This document shows, in pieces, positions 36,443-46,078 of a stretch of 64,000 nucleotides of DNA. Made by a program: the position numbers and the translations under genes. Below the pieces are notes generated by a model, which saw only the letters and a list, made by a program, of their open reading frames with translations, searched no databases and was not told the DNA's origin. The stretch lies in contig NZ_KE124773.1 of the NCBI RefSeq assembly GCF_000188155.2, forward strand, positions 62,001 through 126,000, in the 5' to 3' direction. The DNA comes from Methylocystis sp. ATCC 49242. GTDB taxonomy: Bacteria > Pseudomonadota > Alphaproteobacteria > Rhizobiales > Beijerinckiaceae. How positions within the stretch are numbered: position 1 is the stretch's first letter; each line of letters begins with the position of its first letter.

Positions 36443-37013
36443 GACGGAAGTCTTTCGCTGGAGGCCGCGCCGATCGCGGCCTGACAGCGATCTTGAGCCG
36501 CGGGCGGATCTCGCCGCACCCGCAGGGTCGAAGCAAAGCGAAGAACGCTTCTCGCCGACTTCTTTGACGCGCGAGGAATGCCCGAAGCGCAAACATAGGG
36601 CAGGGGAAAGAAGTCGGCGAGGAGCGTTGCGGCAAGCGAGCCGCTTGTGGCGTCATCGCTGCTCTTTCAGGCCAGCGCGAGGCCCTCTCGCTAAAGAGAC
36701 AGCCGCTTACGATGAGACCGCCCTCGAGCACCGTCGAGTCTTCATTGGGGCGCTCCGTAAAGCGTCTGCATCTTACGCCAGCAGCGCCGAGAGCGAGGGC
36801 GGTGCGCCTTCGAAAGCGAACGGATGCAGGAACTGCCTTCGCCACAGCAGGCTTCGAACCACGTCGCTGAGGGCGGCTTCGGCGCAGACCGCCGCACATC
36901 GATCACAGATGGTCGTGATATTTGGCCTGTTTATCGATCACCACGGAGGCCTTCGCAAAATTCAAGACATAGAAGGCGCCTCGTTCAACGGCGGCGCGGC
37001 GCCAACTTGGCGT
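36443..37013. other. Long non-coding region with a 22-bp inverted repeat
   Basis: 570 bases with no convincing gene between the Toprim and DUF2493 genes. It contains AACGCTTCTCGCCGACTTCT (36544 on; arm to 36565) and its inverted copy at 36607-36628, 21 of 22 bases pairing, around a 41-base loop. See the separate entry. Confidence 0.6.
36544..36628. repeat. 22-bp inverted repeat with 41-base spacer
   Basis: Left arm 36544-36565 and right arm 36607-36628 differ at one base. The inner 15 bases, CTCGCCGACTTCTTT, are perfect. Neither arm is followed by a T-run. Candidates are an oriT or primase recognition structure, a regulatory leader of the DUF2493 gene, or a protein-binding site. Confidence 0.75.
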
Positions 37014-38015
37014 TCAGCCCCAAATCAGCCGTGTAACCCGGTCGTGCATGCTTTCGCGCGAGGTCTTACGCAGCTCGCCGTTGAAGTCAGCGCCGAGCGG
37101 AATGATCGTTGTCGCGTCGATGAGATGCTCTCTCATTTGCGCAGACAGTCTCTGCGCAGCGCTTCGACCTGGCTCGTCATTGTCGGCGGCAATGACAAGC
37201 CGTCGTAAATTCGATGGCGGACGCCAAGCGGCAAGATGCGCGGCGGAAAGCGCCGCGACCATCGGAATGTCGGGAAAAGAGCTGTTGAGCGAGAGGACCG
37301 TTTCAATTCCTTCGCCGATGATGGCGAAGTCATCGATGACACCGAAACGCACGCCGTTGCCGAGTATGGCGCCGAGCGAACGTCGCGGCGAAGCGACGTT
37401 CGCCTTGACGTTACGCGCCAGATCGAGAAAGGTTCGATGAATGCCCCTGATCTCGCCGCTGTTGTCGGTGACGGCGGCGACGAGCGCCGGCAATTTTCTG
37501 GGTGCAGATTTGGGATCGCGATAAAGCAGCGCCGAGTGATAGCGCAGCGGCGCGTCATGAAGATCGGCGGCGATTTTCCGCGCGCGGAGATAGGCCTCCG
37601 CTGGCGTGCCGTCGATCGGGTGCGACGCCGCCCAAATCTCTCGAGCGAGCGCAACGGTGTCGCGCTCGCTCGAATGGGGATCTCGTCGCTCTGGAGTTCT
37701 TACGCGCGGCGCCCCCAAAAAGCGCCGCGCCTCGGCGAGCGTATCGCGAAAGGACGCGAGCCCCTCTCGCGCGCGGATGAGATCAAGAAGGTCGCCATAT
37801 TCGCCTGTCGCGCCATCAGCCCATTTGCCCCGCGCTCCCTTACCAGAGAGAGGGCCCTTGAGCCGCACATAGAGGCTTCGGCCGACGTGGTTGTTCACGT
37901 CGCCGACGATCCAGTAATTGCCGCACCGACGACCGTTCGAGAGATAATGCCTGCAGACGTCCTCGACATGCTCGGCGAGGCCGCTGGACAGAGTCCGAGT
38001 TGGGCTTTCCATCAT
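37014..38015 (-). CDS. Toprim-domain protein (DUF7146/primase-like)
   Basis: 333 residues. N-terminal region with NYWIVGDVNNHVGRSLYVRL and GKWADGATGEYGDLLDLI, typical of plasmid proteins related to phage P4/DnaG-type primases; middle AHPIDGTPAEAYLRARKIA-like block; Toprim domain with the Glu of IGEGIETVLSL and the DxD of LVIAADNDEPGRSAA. The classical zinc finger is degenerate. Possibly primes DNA or cleaves/modifies nucleic acid during transfer or establishment. Fifteen bases separate it from the large helicase gene, so both share a transcript. Confidence 0.8.
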   Translation of the reverse strand: MMESPTRTLSSGLAEHVEDVCRHYLSNGRRCGNYWIVGDVNNHVGRSLYVRLKGPLSGKGARGKWADGATGEYGDLLDLIRAREGLASFRDTLAEARRFLGAPRVRTPERRDPHSSERDTVALAREIWAASHPIDGTPAEAYLRARKIAADLHDAPLRYHSALLYRDPKSAPRKLPALVAAVTDNSGEIRGIHRTFLDLARNVKANVASPRRSLGAILGNGVRFGVIDDFAIIGEGIETVLSLNSSFPDIPMVAALSAAHLAAWRPPSNLRRLVIAADNDEPGRSAAQRLSAQMREHLIDATTIIPLGADFNGELRKTSRESMHDRVTRLIWG

Positions 38016-38030
38016 CGCCTCCCACTGTTC

Positions 38031-41000
38031 TCAAGAATTCACGCGGGTCGCAGGCGCGACGCGGAGCAGGGGATAGAGCGCCAGGAGCTTCTCGACGATA
38101 TTTGCAACGTCGTCGCCGAGCGGCACGAAGAGCCGCAGCTTCCAGGCGATGATTTCGGAAACAAGGCCCTGCGCCTTCAATCGATCAACTATCGTGTCGT
38201 TAAAGCCCGAGAGTTCGAGCCGATGCCGGTTCATCACGAGCGAGCGCTTGAGGACCAGCCCCTCAGCGAGCACGAGCCCCGCGCCGTCCTCCATCACCGC
38301 GGCAAGGGCCGCTGCTGGCGCAAGGACAGGGGCCCCGGCGCCCGTCGCTTCGAGTAGGACGGCGGCGCTCGCCGGCGAGACGAGCCGGCCGATGATCCGT
38401 TCGCCCTCGTCGGTCTGCAACCGATAGACCCGCGCCGCTTCGTCGGGGAGCCGGTTCCAGACCGGGAGCAGGAGGCCGGTCACGATGTGGAACGTGCTCT
38501 CGGTCAGTTCCGGAAGGGATGCGACCTCTATCTCCCACGCCCGCCGGAATTCCTCCGAGCTCGCGTCGCGCCAATGCGAGCGCTCCAAGGCCTCGACGGT
38601 GACCACATCGGCATGGGCCGGACGCAGCAGACGAACCCGCGGCTGAACCGAGCCGTCGTCCTGCATCAGCGCCGTCGCGGACAATTTGACGGCGGCGCGG
38701 CCCGACTGGTCGTTGATCATCAATCGCGATTTTTGCGAGGCGGTCGCATAGTCGAGCGCCTCGCCCAGCGTCGTGATCCGCGTCTTGTCCTTGCGCAGGA
38801 TAGTCAGAAGCTGCGTCTCCGCCCCGCTCTTGCCATGCACGGCAATCGTTTGGCGGTTCGTGACAACAAGGCTTTCGGCCACCAGCGTCTCGACGCCGAC
38901 GTCAAAGACGCCGGCCTGGATCGCCGCCTCGACCTGCGCTTCCATCAGCCCCTCGAACACCTCGAAGAGGAGGTTCTGCAGCGCGATCGGCAGAGCGAGG
39001 ATGCGGTTGAGGAAGGTCGAGATCGGCGGCAGCTCCTCCTTGAGGCTGCCGTCCTGGTCGGTGAGATCGAGGCCCGTCGCTTCCATAAAGCGCGTCAGCG
39101 AACAGCCTTCGACCTTGCCGGCATAGACCAGCTGATAGAGCCGGCGCAGCGCCGTGCGGCCGTACGGCGATTCGAGATTGTCCTCGGGCCGGAACAGGCC
39201 CTGACCGCCGGTCTGGCGCTGGCCGCGGGTGATCGCGCCGAGCGTGTCGAGTCGGCGGGCGATCGTTGAGAGAAACCGCTTCTCGCCCTTCACGTCGGTC
39301 GCGACGGGACGGAACAAGGGCGGCTGCGCCTGATTGGTACGGTTGGTGCGCCCAAGGCCCTGGATGGCGTTGTCAGCCTTCCAGCCGGGCTCCAGCAGGT
39401 AATGGACGCGCAGCCGCTGGTTTTTGGCGGTGCGATCGGCGTGATAGGAGCGCCCCGTGCCGCCGGCGTCGGAAAAGACGAGGATGCGCTTCTCATCATC
39501 CATGAAGGCCTGCGTCTCGCCAAGATTGGAGGAGGCCGGACGGCTCTCGACGCAAAGCCGATCCGAGCCGTCGGCGTTGGTCTTGCGGACGATCCTTCGC
39601 GAGCGACCGGTGACCTCGGCGACCATCTCGATCCCGAAGCGCTGCACGATCTGGTCGAGCGCGCCCTGCACGGCGGGAAGGGCGGCGAGATGCTCGATCA
39701 GCCGATTACGGCGCTCCATGGCCTCGCGCGACTGGACCGGATTGGCCTGCTCGTCGACCACGGGCCGAGAGTGCAGATCGCCGTTCTCGTCGGAATAGAC
39801 TTCAAAGAGCTGGATCGGGAAGGAATGGGCGAGATAGTCGAGAACATATTCGCGCGGGGTGATGTCGCAGGAAAGATCACCCCATTCCGAAGTGGGTATT
39901 TCGGCCAGGCGGCGCTCCATCAGCGCTTCGCTGGTCGAGACGATCTGAATGACGGCGGCGTGGCCGGCTTCCAAATGCCGTTCGATCGAGGCGATCAGGC
40001 TCGGGACCTTCATCGCCGTGATCAGGTGATTGAAGAAGCGCTGTTTGTTGGACTCGAAGGCCGAGCGCGCGGCGCTTTTGGCGTTGCGGTTGTAGGCCCT
40101 GCCGCCCTCACCAGTGATGTTCGCGGCTTCCAGCGCTGCGGTCAGATTGTTGTGAATGATCTCGAAGGCGCCGGCGTAGGCGTCATAGATACGAATCTGC
40201 TCCGGCGAGAGCTGGTGCACCAGCATCTCGACTTCGACTCCGGCGTAGGAGAGGGCGCGCGAGGCATAGAGGCCCAGCGCTTTCAGATCGCGCGCCAGCA
40301 CCTCCATGGCGGCGATGCCGCCGGCCTCCATCGCCGAGACGAAATCCTGCCTCGTCGCGAACGGCATGTCCGTCGAACTCCAGAGCCCCAATCGCATGGC
40401 GTACGCGAGATTGGCGACGGTCGTCGCCCCGGTCGCCGAGACATAAAGGACCCGGGCGTCGGGCAGGGCGTTTTGCAACCGCAGGCCGGCACGGCCCTGC
40501 TGCGAGGCGGTCTTCTCGCCACGCTCGCCCTTGTCGCCGACCGCCTTGGCGAGGGCGTGCGCCTCGTCGAAAACGATCACGCCATCAAAATCCGCTCCCA
40601 GCCAGTCGACGATTTGCGTCAGGCGCGAAGCCTTCAACGCGCCGTCGCGGCCCTGGCGTTCGTCCGAGCGCAGAGTCGAATAGGTCGTGAACAGAATGCC
40701 CTCCGACAGCCGGATCGGTGCGCCCTGCTTGAAGCGCGACTGCGGCACGATCTGCAGCTTCTCCTGGCCAAGCGCCGCCCAGTCGCGCTGCGCGTCTTCG
40801 AGCAGCTTGTCGGATTTGGAGATCCAGAGCGCCTTGCGGCGGCCTTTCAGCCAATTGTCGAGAACGACGCCCGCCACCTGGCGGCCTTTGCCGGCACCGG
40901 TGCCGTCGCCGAGATAATAGCCGCGGCGGAAACGGACCGCTTTCTCCGCGTCGTCGGGCGCGACGGAGACAGTATCGAAGCTGTCATCGACGAGAAAGGA

Positions 41001-42500
41001 GCCGGCAAGATGGCCGGAATGGGCTTCGCCGGCGGAGATGACGCTCTCGAGCTGCGCGTCGGAAAGCAGCCCCGACTCGATGACGTTTTTCGGGAGATGC
41101 GGCCGGTAGGTCGGCTTTGGCGGCGCGACCGACGCCATGGCGGCGGATTGCACGAGGGTCGTCGGATGGGGCTTCGCGCCATGAATTGCGATCGACTGCA
41201 CGGCGTAGGGCTCGTAGAGCCCGGCGCTGAGCACGCCGACCTCGGGCACTTTCCATTGGCGAAGCTCATAGGCGAGCTCGACGATCTCGACCGGCGAAGC
41301 GGGGTGCCGGGCATGGACCGGAGCCGCGTTGCGCGGGGCGGGGCGCGGCGGCTCCGTGAACGCTAGAAGCGGGGCCGCGCGGTGAGATGTAGCGATCGGC
41401 GCGAACGAATCGACGGTCGCGCCGACGCCGCCGAGGACCGATGTCTCGCCATAGACCGGCCCGTCCGCGGCGAAGGGCGCGCGCGGCGGAACTTCCCGCT
41501 GCACGAGCGCGAGCAGCTCGGGAAGGCCGGCGATCGGACCGAATCCGCTGGGAAATTGTTTTGGGTTTTCAGCCGGCGTCTTGTCGAAAACTGTCAGCCT
41601 GCTTTCGACGCTCGTCCCATGTCGTGCGAAAAATCCGCGCGCGAGCGAGGCGGTGAAGACAAGCCGCCCTTGTTCCTGCAAGCGCTCGAAGCTTGTGCGC
41701 CAGCTATTCGAGGTCGGCGCAAAGGTCTCGCCGGTGATCGCGACAAGCCGGCCGCCAGTTCGAAGCCTCGCGAGGCTCGCACGAATATGCTCGAAGGTCG
41801 CGGCGGCGTGCCGCCCCTCGATCAGCGGCGATGAGGAGAAGGGCGGATTCATCAGCACGACGCTCGGAACGAAATCGGCGTCGAGCCGATCGTGCAGCTG
41901 CGCGCCATCAAAACGGCTGAGCGGCGCTCCGGAAAATAGCAGCTTCAGGAGATCGGCCCTGGTCTCGGCCCATTCATTAAGGACGAGTTTCGCGCCGGCA
42001 AGCTCGGCGTGGATCGCGATCATCCCCGTGCCGGCGGAGGGTTCGAGCACGATGTCGCCGGCGCCCAGCCCCGCCGCGAGGCTCGCGACATAGGCGAATT
42101 CCAGCGGCGTCGAGAACTGCTGAAGCGCGTGGCTTTCTTCCAAGCGCCGCGTCTCGCTCGGCAGCAGCGCTCCGATCTTCGAGAGCATCGCCAGGGCCCG
42201 CGCGGGTTCCTTGTTCGCGCGCGCAATCATCGCAGGGCCATAGCGGCGCAGGAACAGGACCTGCGCCGCCTCCAACGCCTCGTGAGCATCCTTCCAACGC
42301 CACGCTCCCTCCGCGTCGCTCGCGTCAAACGCTCTTTCCATCGCCGCGCGCAGGCCGACGACATTGATCGGCTGGCCCTTGGCGAGCAGATTGACCAGCG
42401 CTTGCGCCGCCATCATCAGCGCGTGTGGCTTGTCGTCGGTTGCGAATGAAAATTCGGCTTGGGTTGCTTTACTGCGGACAGCGGCGAAGTTCTGGCTCAT
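38031..42500 (-). CDS. Giant methyltransferase-helicase fusion (Strawberry notch type)
   Basis: 1489 residues. An N-terminal SAM-dependent methyltransferase-like domain has EPSAGTGM (153-160) and NPPF (218-221), the motif of N6-adenine/N4-cytosine methylases. The central SF2 helicase domain carries LGDGTGAGKGRQVAG (Walker A, about 530) and VIVFDEAHAL (about 642). The C-terminal Strawberry-notch helicase domain includes FSDAGGTGRSYHAD and GLGRTNRTNQAQPP (about 1050). Similar giants sit on plasmids and integrative elements of Alphaproteobacteria, with an unproven role; protecting or remodelling incoming DNA is plausible. It is downstream of a ParB-like gene and upstream of the Toprim gene on one strand. 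Confidence 0.88.
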   Translation of the reverse strand: MSQNFAAVRSKATQAEFSFATDDKPHALMMAAQALVNLLAKGQPINVVGLRAAMERAFDASDAEGAWRWKDAHEALEAAQVLFLRRYGPAMIARANKEPARALAMLSKIGALLPSETRRLEESHALQQFSTPLEFAYVASLAAGLGAGDIVLEPSAGTGMIAIHAELAGAKLVLNEWAETRADLLKLLFSGAPLSRFDGAQLHDRLDADFVPSVVLMNPPFSSSPLIEGRHAAATFEHIRASLARLRTGGRLVAITGETFAPTSNSWRTSFERLQEQGRLVFTASLARGFFARHGTSVESRLTVFDKTPAENPKQFPSGFGPIAGLPELLALVQREVPPRAPFAADGPVYGETSVLGGVGATVDSFAPIATSHRAAPLLAFTEPPRPAPRNAAPVHARHPASPVEIVELAYELRQWKVPEVGVLSAGLYEPYAVQSIAIHGAKPHPTTLVQSAAMASVAPPKPTYRPHLPKNVIESGLLSDAQLESVISAGEAHSGHLAGSFLVDDSFDTVSVAPDDAEKAVRFRRGYYLGDGTGAGKGRQVAGVVLDNWLKGRRKALWISKSDKLLEDAQRDWAALGQEKLQIVPQSRFKQGAPIRLSEGILFTTYSTLRSDERQGRDGALKASRLTQIVDWLGADFDGVIVFDEAHALAKAVGDKGERGEKTASQQGRAGLRLQNALPDARVLYVSATGATTVANLAYAMRLGLWSSTDMPFATRQDFVSAMEAGGIAAMEVLARDLKALGLYASRALSYAGVEVEMLVHQLSPEQIRIYDAYAGAFEIIHNNLTAALEAANITGEGGRAYNRNAKSAARSAFESNKQRFFNHLITAMKVPSLIASIERHLEAGHAAVIQIVSTSEALMERRLAEIPTSEWGDLSCDITPREYVLDYLAHSFPIQLFEVYSDENGDLHSRPVVDEQANPVQSREAMERRNRLIEHLAALPAVQGALDQIVQRFGIEMVAEVTGRSRRIVRKTNADGSDRLCVESRPASSNLGETQAFMDDEKRILVFSDAGGTGRSYHADRTAKNQRLRVHYLLEPGWKADNAIQGLGRTNRTNQAQPPLFRPVATDVKGEKRFLSTIARRLDTLGAITRGQRQTGGQGLFRPEDNLESPYGRTALRRLYQLVYAGKVEGCSLTRFMEATGLDLTDQDGSLKEELPPISTFLNRILALPIALQNLLFEVFEGLMEAQVEAAIQAGVFDVGVETLVAESLVVTNRQTIAVHGKSGAETQLLTILRKDKTRITTLGEALDYATASQKSRLMINDQSGRAAVKLSATALMQDDGSVQPRVRLLRPAHADVVTVEALERSHWRDASSEEFRRAWEIEVASLPELTESTFHIVTGLLLPVWNRLPDEAARVYRLQTDEGERIIGRLVSPASAAVLLEATGAGAPVLAPAAALAAVMEDGAGLVLAEGLVLKRSLVMNRHRLELSGFNDTIVDRLKAQGLVSEIIAWKLRLFVPLGDDVANIVEKLLALYPLLRVAPATRVNS

Positions 42501-42599
42501 CGATCATCTCCGGGATTATTGGCATCGGCCCGGGACGCTCTCTCTTGTCGCCTCCCGGGCTCGCCCTTCCCGGCAAAGCCCTCTTGCTCTCCTTTCCGC

Positions 42600-43016
42600 T
42601 CACCCGCGCGCCAGCCGCTTATGCACGAGCGGTCCGAACATCCGGCTGACCACCGAAAGCTCGCCGCTTATCACCACGCGGACGTATTCGGCGAGTTCGG
42701 CGGGGTGATCCAGCAACGACAAGGGCGCGAAATGATTGCGCCCGCCGTCGTAGTCGCGCCGACCCTCACACGTTCGGATCAGAATCCCGCTGTCGGCGCC
42801 GATCGCTGGTTGGCAAACTTGGATGTACACCCGTTCATGGTGCAACGTGATCTCACCACTGACAGCGACGCCGCCACGGTTCGAACGCAAGTCATATGAA
42901 ACTTCCGAAAGGCGCAGTTCCTTTGCGAGGGCCCGCAACGCGGTTCGCGCTCGGCGATGGAAGGCTTTCTTTTGTTCGCCGTCATAGGCGCAGCGTCGAT
43001 ACCAGTCGAACGTCAT
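42600..43016 (-). CDS. Hypothetical plasmid protein
   Basis: 138 residues from ATG 43016 (MTFDWYRRCAYDGEQKKAFH). It has a basic helical N-terminus, then a beta-rich part (YDLRSNRGGVAVSGEITLHH) and LDHPAELAEYVRVVISGE. No known family. It lies between the ParB-like gene and the giant helicase, in the same direction. Confidence 0.65.
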   Translation of the reverse strand: MTFDWYRRCAYDGEQKKAFHRRARTALRALAKELRLSEVSYDLRSNRGGVAVSGEITLHHERVYIQVCQPAIGADSGILIRTCEGRRDYDGGRNHFAPLSLLDHPAELAEYVRVVISGELSVVSRMFGPLVHKRLARG

Positions 43017-43096
43017 AACAACCTCCGCATAAGAAAAGAGCCCGCCGGTGAAGGCGAGCTCGCTCAAAGATGATGGGAATGAAGGAGTTGTGCCGA

Positions 43097-45175
43097 CTAT
43101 TCTGCAGCGGCGGGATAATCTGGGCCTACGGTTGTCTCGTCGAGAAACGCCGGCAGCTCGTCGCCCTTCGCGATCGAAGCATCGCTCTCTGAAGCGCTCG
43201 CTTCCTCAATTGGAGCGGGCTCATCGAGGCGAGATGAGCGCAAGCCGTCCGGTAGCCATCCCGTTCCTTGCAAGAGGCGCTCGGCCTCAGCGGCCATGTC
43301 CGCCTTCTTCAGGTGAGCGATCATCTCCGCCGTCTCGTCGCCCTTCGCCTCCCGCACCGCCGCGAGGATGTGCGCCTTCGTGACCTTGCCGAGAAAGCTC
43401 TCTACGCTGGCGCTCCAAAAGCCGCGCATATCGAGCGCGAGATGCTCGGCGAGATGGTCCGCGTGCCGGAGCGCGCCGGTTCGTCTCTCCCAGGGCATGT
43501 TCAGCGCATTGACGCTGAGGGCGATGCACAGCGCGAAGAGTTCGGCGCGGATGGTCTCGTCCTGAGCGAGCAGCCAGGACCAGAGATCGCCCGCATCGGC
43601 AGGCAGGCGCATCTGCCAGTTCCCGAAGGATTCGAGCAGCGTTCGCGCCGCGAGGCTGTCGCCGATGCCAGGGGCGTGAGAGCCGAGCATAACGCTGCGC
43701 TCGGAGAGATCGAGACAGGAGTGGGAAGTCGCGCTGTAGAAAGCGTTCAGCACCAGCGCATGCGTCGCGGCGAGGAACGCGGCCTGGGGATTGCTGGCAA
43801 GGCTCAACCGCATCGCCACGGTGCGATGGGCCGAAAGCTCGGCGATCATGAGACCAGACAGTTTTGGCGAGGTCTCGACCTCTTCTTCCGCGAGGGCGCA
43901 CGAGGCGGGATCCGTCTCCGTGCCGGCGCCCATCGCCGGGTCGCCGGCGCTCAATGGAGCGCCGGACCGGGGCTCCCCCTCTACGGCTGGAACGCCACCC
44001 TCCTTGCGCGCTTCATCCTCAGGACGGACAAATCCGCGCTCGACCTTTAGGCGACCGTCGTAGTCGATACTGACGAAAACGCCGGCGCGGGCGATCCCGG
44101 CGCCATCATAGATCGCGGGACGGTCATCGACCCTTGCGATCTCCGCCTCGAGTTCGGCCATGCGCCGATCGACCTCTTCCGGCAAATCGTCTGCGCTTTC
44201 ATGCTCCTCCGAGAGACGATTATACTCGGCGACAGCGGCGGCGTAGCGGACTTGCTCTTCGTCGGTGAGCGGCGCTTGGGTTCCCGGCAGTCGCCGCAAG
44301 CCATTGGTGTGGCCGTAGGGGAAGTCGATCGCCGTCTCCGACCACTTCCAACCTTCCGCGCGGATTTCCTCGGCGGTGCGCTCGAGCTTCTCGCGCGAGA
44401 GACGATCGAGCAGCGCGGCATCCTGCAGCCATCCGCCGTCGTCGCGGTTGAAGAGGTCGCGAAGCACGACGCCGCCCGCGCTCTCATAGGTCTCGCTCCC
44501 GACGAACAGCGCGCGCTTGTCGGAGGCCCGAACCGCGCCCTGCGTCAGCTGGCGGCGGATCGCATAAGGTCCCGTGTCATAGGAGCGCGACAAGGCCGCC
44601 CAGACTTCCTCCTGCCTTTCGTGATCATCCGTGACGCAAAAGGCCATGAGCTGCTCGAGCGACAATTCCTCGTCAACATAGAGATCGAGCAGTTTAGGGC
44701 TCGCTGCGGCGAGCTTCAGGCGCTGACGCACGACCTGTGCGCCAACAAAAAACCGCGCCGCGATGTCGTCGATGCTCAGGCCTTGGTCATGCAGGTTCTT
44801 GAAGGCTCGGAATTGATCGAGCGGATGCAACGCCTCGCGCATCGTGTTCTCGGCGAGCGAGTCTTCCTCTTGGACGCCATCCGACTTCACGATGCAGGGA
44901 ACCGGCGCGTTCTTCGCGAGACGCTTCTGCTTGACGAGAAATTTGAGAGCGGCGAGCCGTCGGCCGCCGGCAATCACGCCATATTTCCCGGTCTCGCCGC
45001 CGTCGTTATCGACGAGCGGGCTCACGCTCAGCGACTGCAGCAGCCCACGCCGGGCGATATCCTCGGCCAAATCCTCGACGCTCACCCCCGCCTTGATCCG
45101 TCGGACATTCGCGTCCGACGCGACCAGCTTATCCAGCGTGATATCGCTTGCAACTGCCAGTGTGATCTTCGACAT
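43097..45175 (-). CDS. Large ParB-domain protein
   Basis: 692 residues from ATG 45175. The N-terminal ParB/Spo0J domain reads LVASDANVRRIKAGVSVEDL, GVIAGGRRLAALKFL, ENTMREALHPLDQFRAFKNL; an HTH follows (LSIDDIAARFFVGAQVVRQR). The long C-terminal half (about 250-692) has no recognised domain and ends in an acidic tail. The size is about twice a normal ParB, as in plasmid ParB proteins that accompany Strawberry-notch helicases. With RepB present this is unlikely to be the partition protein. Confidence 0.82.
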   Translation of the reverse strand: MSKITLAVASDITLDKLVASDANVRRIKAGVSVEDLAEDIARRGLLQSLSVSPLVDNDGGETGKYGVIAGGRRLAALKFLVKQKRLAKNAPVPCIVKSDGVQEEDSLAENTMREALHPLDQFRAFKNLHDQGLSIDDIAARFFVGAQVVRQRLKLAAASPKLLDLYVDEELSLEQLMAFCVTDDHERQEEVWAALSRSYDTGPYAIRRQLTQGAVRASDKRALFVGSETYESAGGVVLRDLFNRDDGGWLQDAALLDRLSREKLERTAEEIRAEGWKWSETAIDFPYGHTNGLRRLPGTQAPLTDEEQVRYAAAVAEYNRLSEEHESADDLPEEVDRRMAELEAEIARVDDRPAIYDGAGIARAGVFVSIDYDGRLKVERGFVRPEDEARKEGGVPAVEGEPRSGAPLSAGDPAMGAGTETDPASCALAEEEVETSPKLSGLMIAELSAHRTVAMRLSLASNPQAAFLAATHALVLNAFYSATSHSCLDLSERSVMLGSHAPGIGDSLAARTLLESFGNWQMRLPADAGDLWSWLLAQDETIRAELFALCIALSVNALNMPWERRTGALRHADHLAEHLALDMRGFWSASVESFLGKVTKAHILAAVREAKGDETAEMIAHLKKADMAAEAERLLQGTGWLPDGLRSSRLDEPAPIEEASASESDASIAKGDELPAFLDETTVGPDYPAAAE

Positions 45176-45343
45176 TTCCATCGACTCCGCGAAGGGCAGG
45201 CGAAAGACTCTCTCTCGCTCCCTTTCCCTTCGAAGAGCCCGAAGGGCCCTCTCGCTCTCGCCCAACTCAGCCTGGCAGCTGCCAATCAAAGCTATCGATC
45301 ATGGTTCTCTAGGCCAGCAGTTGGAGAACGCGGTCGCATCCCT

Positions 45344-46078
45344 TCAAGAGTCTTCGTCGCCCCCGTGTCCGACGGACGACGCCCCGCCAAGAGCGTCATA
45401 CCGCCTGGATGCAAGCCATTGGAGGCGCAAAGCCTGGGTCTGCAACACGCGCCGCAAACCTCCTTGCACCTTCCTTTCAGAGATCACCTGCGCGAGACGT
45501 GAAATAATGAGCGCTCGCCGTGCGATTCTGAAGTCAGGATGAGATCTGATTTCATATACGCGGTCTGAAACGATCCTCCCCCGAAGTGATGGCGGGGCGT
45601 CAACGACGAGTGAACCAAGAGGGGGATCCTTCTCGTTCAAGATGGCTTTGAATTCAGACTGATCTATCGCGCGTTGAGTGATCAGCCGCTCGAGGGCGTC
45701 GAGATGCTGCCGGGCGCCGACGTCGGCGCGGCTCGTGTCTTGAAATTGCGGCAAGGGCCACACCTCGATTTCGAGAACCTCAAAAGGATCGAGTACGGAC
45801 ATCGCAACAGCGTCAGTGCGCTGGTTCGTCAGATGACGGCGGATCCGGGTGCGCAACATCTCATTGGTCTGCCCAACATAAATGGGTTCACTGTCATAAT
45901 CGAAGAATGCGTAGACACCCCATTTGTAGTGTCCGACCTTTGGCGTTTGTCCCGCCCCGTCGTCAAAAGGAACATCGAGAAATTTAGTTAGATTTGCCCT
46001 CAAGTCCTCCGTTTCAAACGGAGGAAAATTCACATAGTCCGGATTGCGTGGCGCCCGGCGATCGGTGTCTTTACCCAC
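45344..46078 (-). CDS. GIY-YIG nuclease-domain protein
   Basis: 244 residues. The GIY-YIG core is WGVYAFFDYDSEPIYVGQTN followed by EMLRTRIRRHL: GVY and YVG motifs and the Arg of the family. The rest is helical with a second region of unknown fold (LDALERLITQRAIDQSEFKA). The gene overlaps the end of the 286-aa gene by 8 bases and lies third after the C5 methyltransferase, so it probably belongs to the same restriction-modification or defence operon. Confidence 0.8.
   Translation of the reverse strand: MGKDTDRRAPRNPDYVNFPPFETEDLRANLTKFLDVPFDDGAGQTPKVGHYKWGVYAFFDYDSEPIYVGQTNEMLRTRIRRHLTNQRTDAVAMSVLDPFEVLEIEVWPLPQFQDTSRADVGARQHLDALERLITQRAIDQSEFKAILNEKDPPLGSLVVDAPPSLRGRIVSDRVYEIRSHPDFRIARRALIISRLAQVISERKVQGGLRRVLQTQALRLQWLASRRYDALGGASSVGHGGDEDS

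Noticed and set aside
39402..41366. A long plus-strand frame of about 650 codons
   Set aside because: It lies antisense to the methyltransferase-helicase gene and encodes no recognisable motif; GC-rich codon bias creates such shadow frames.
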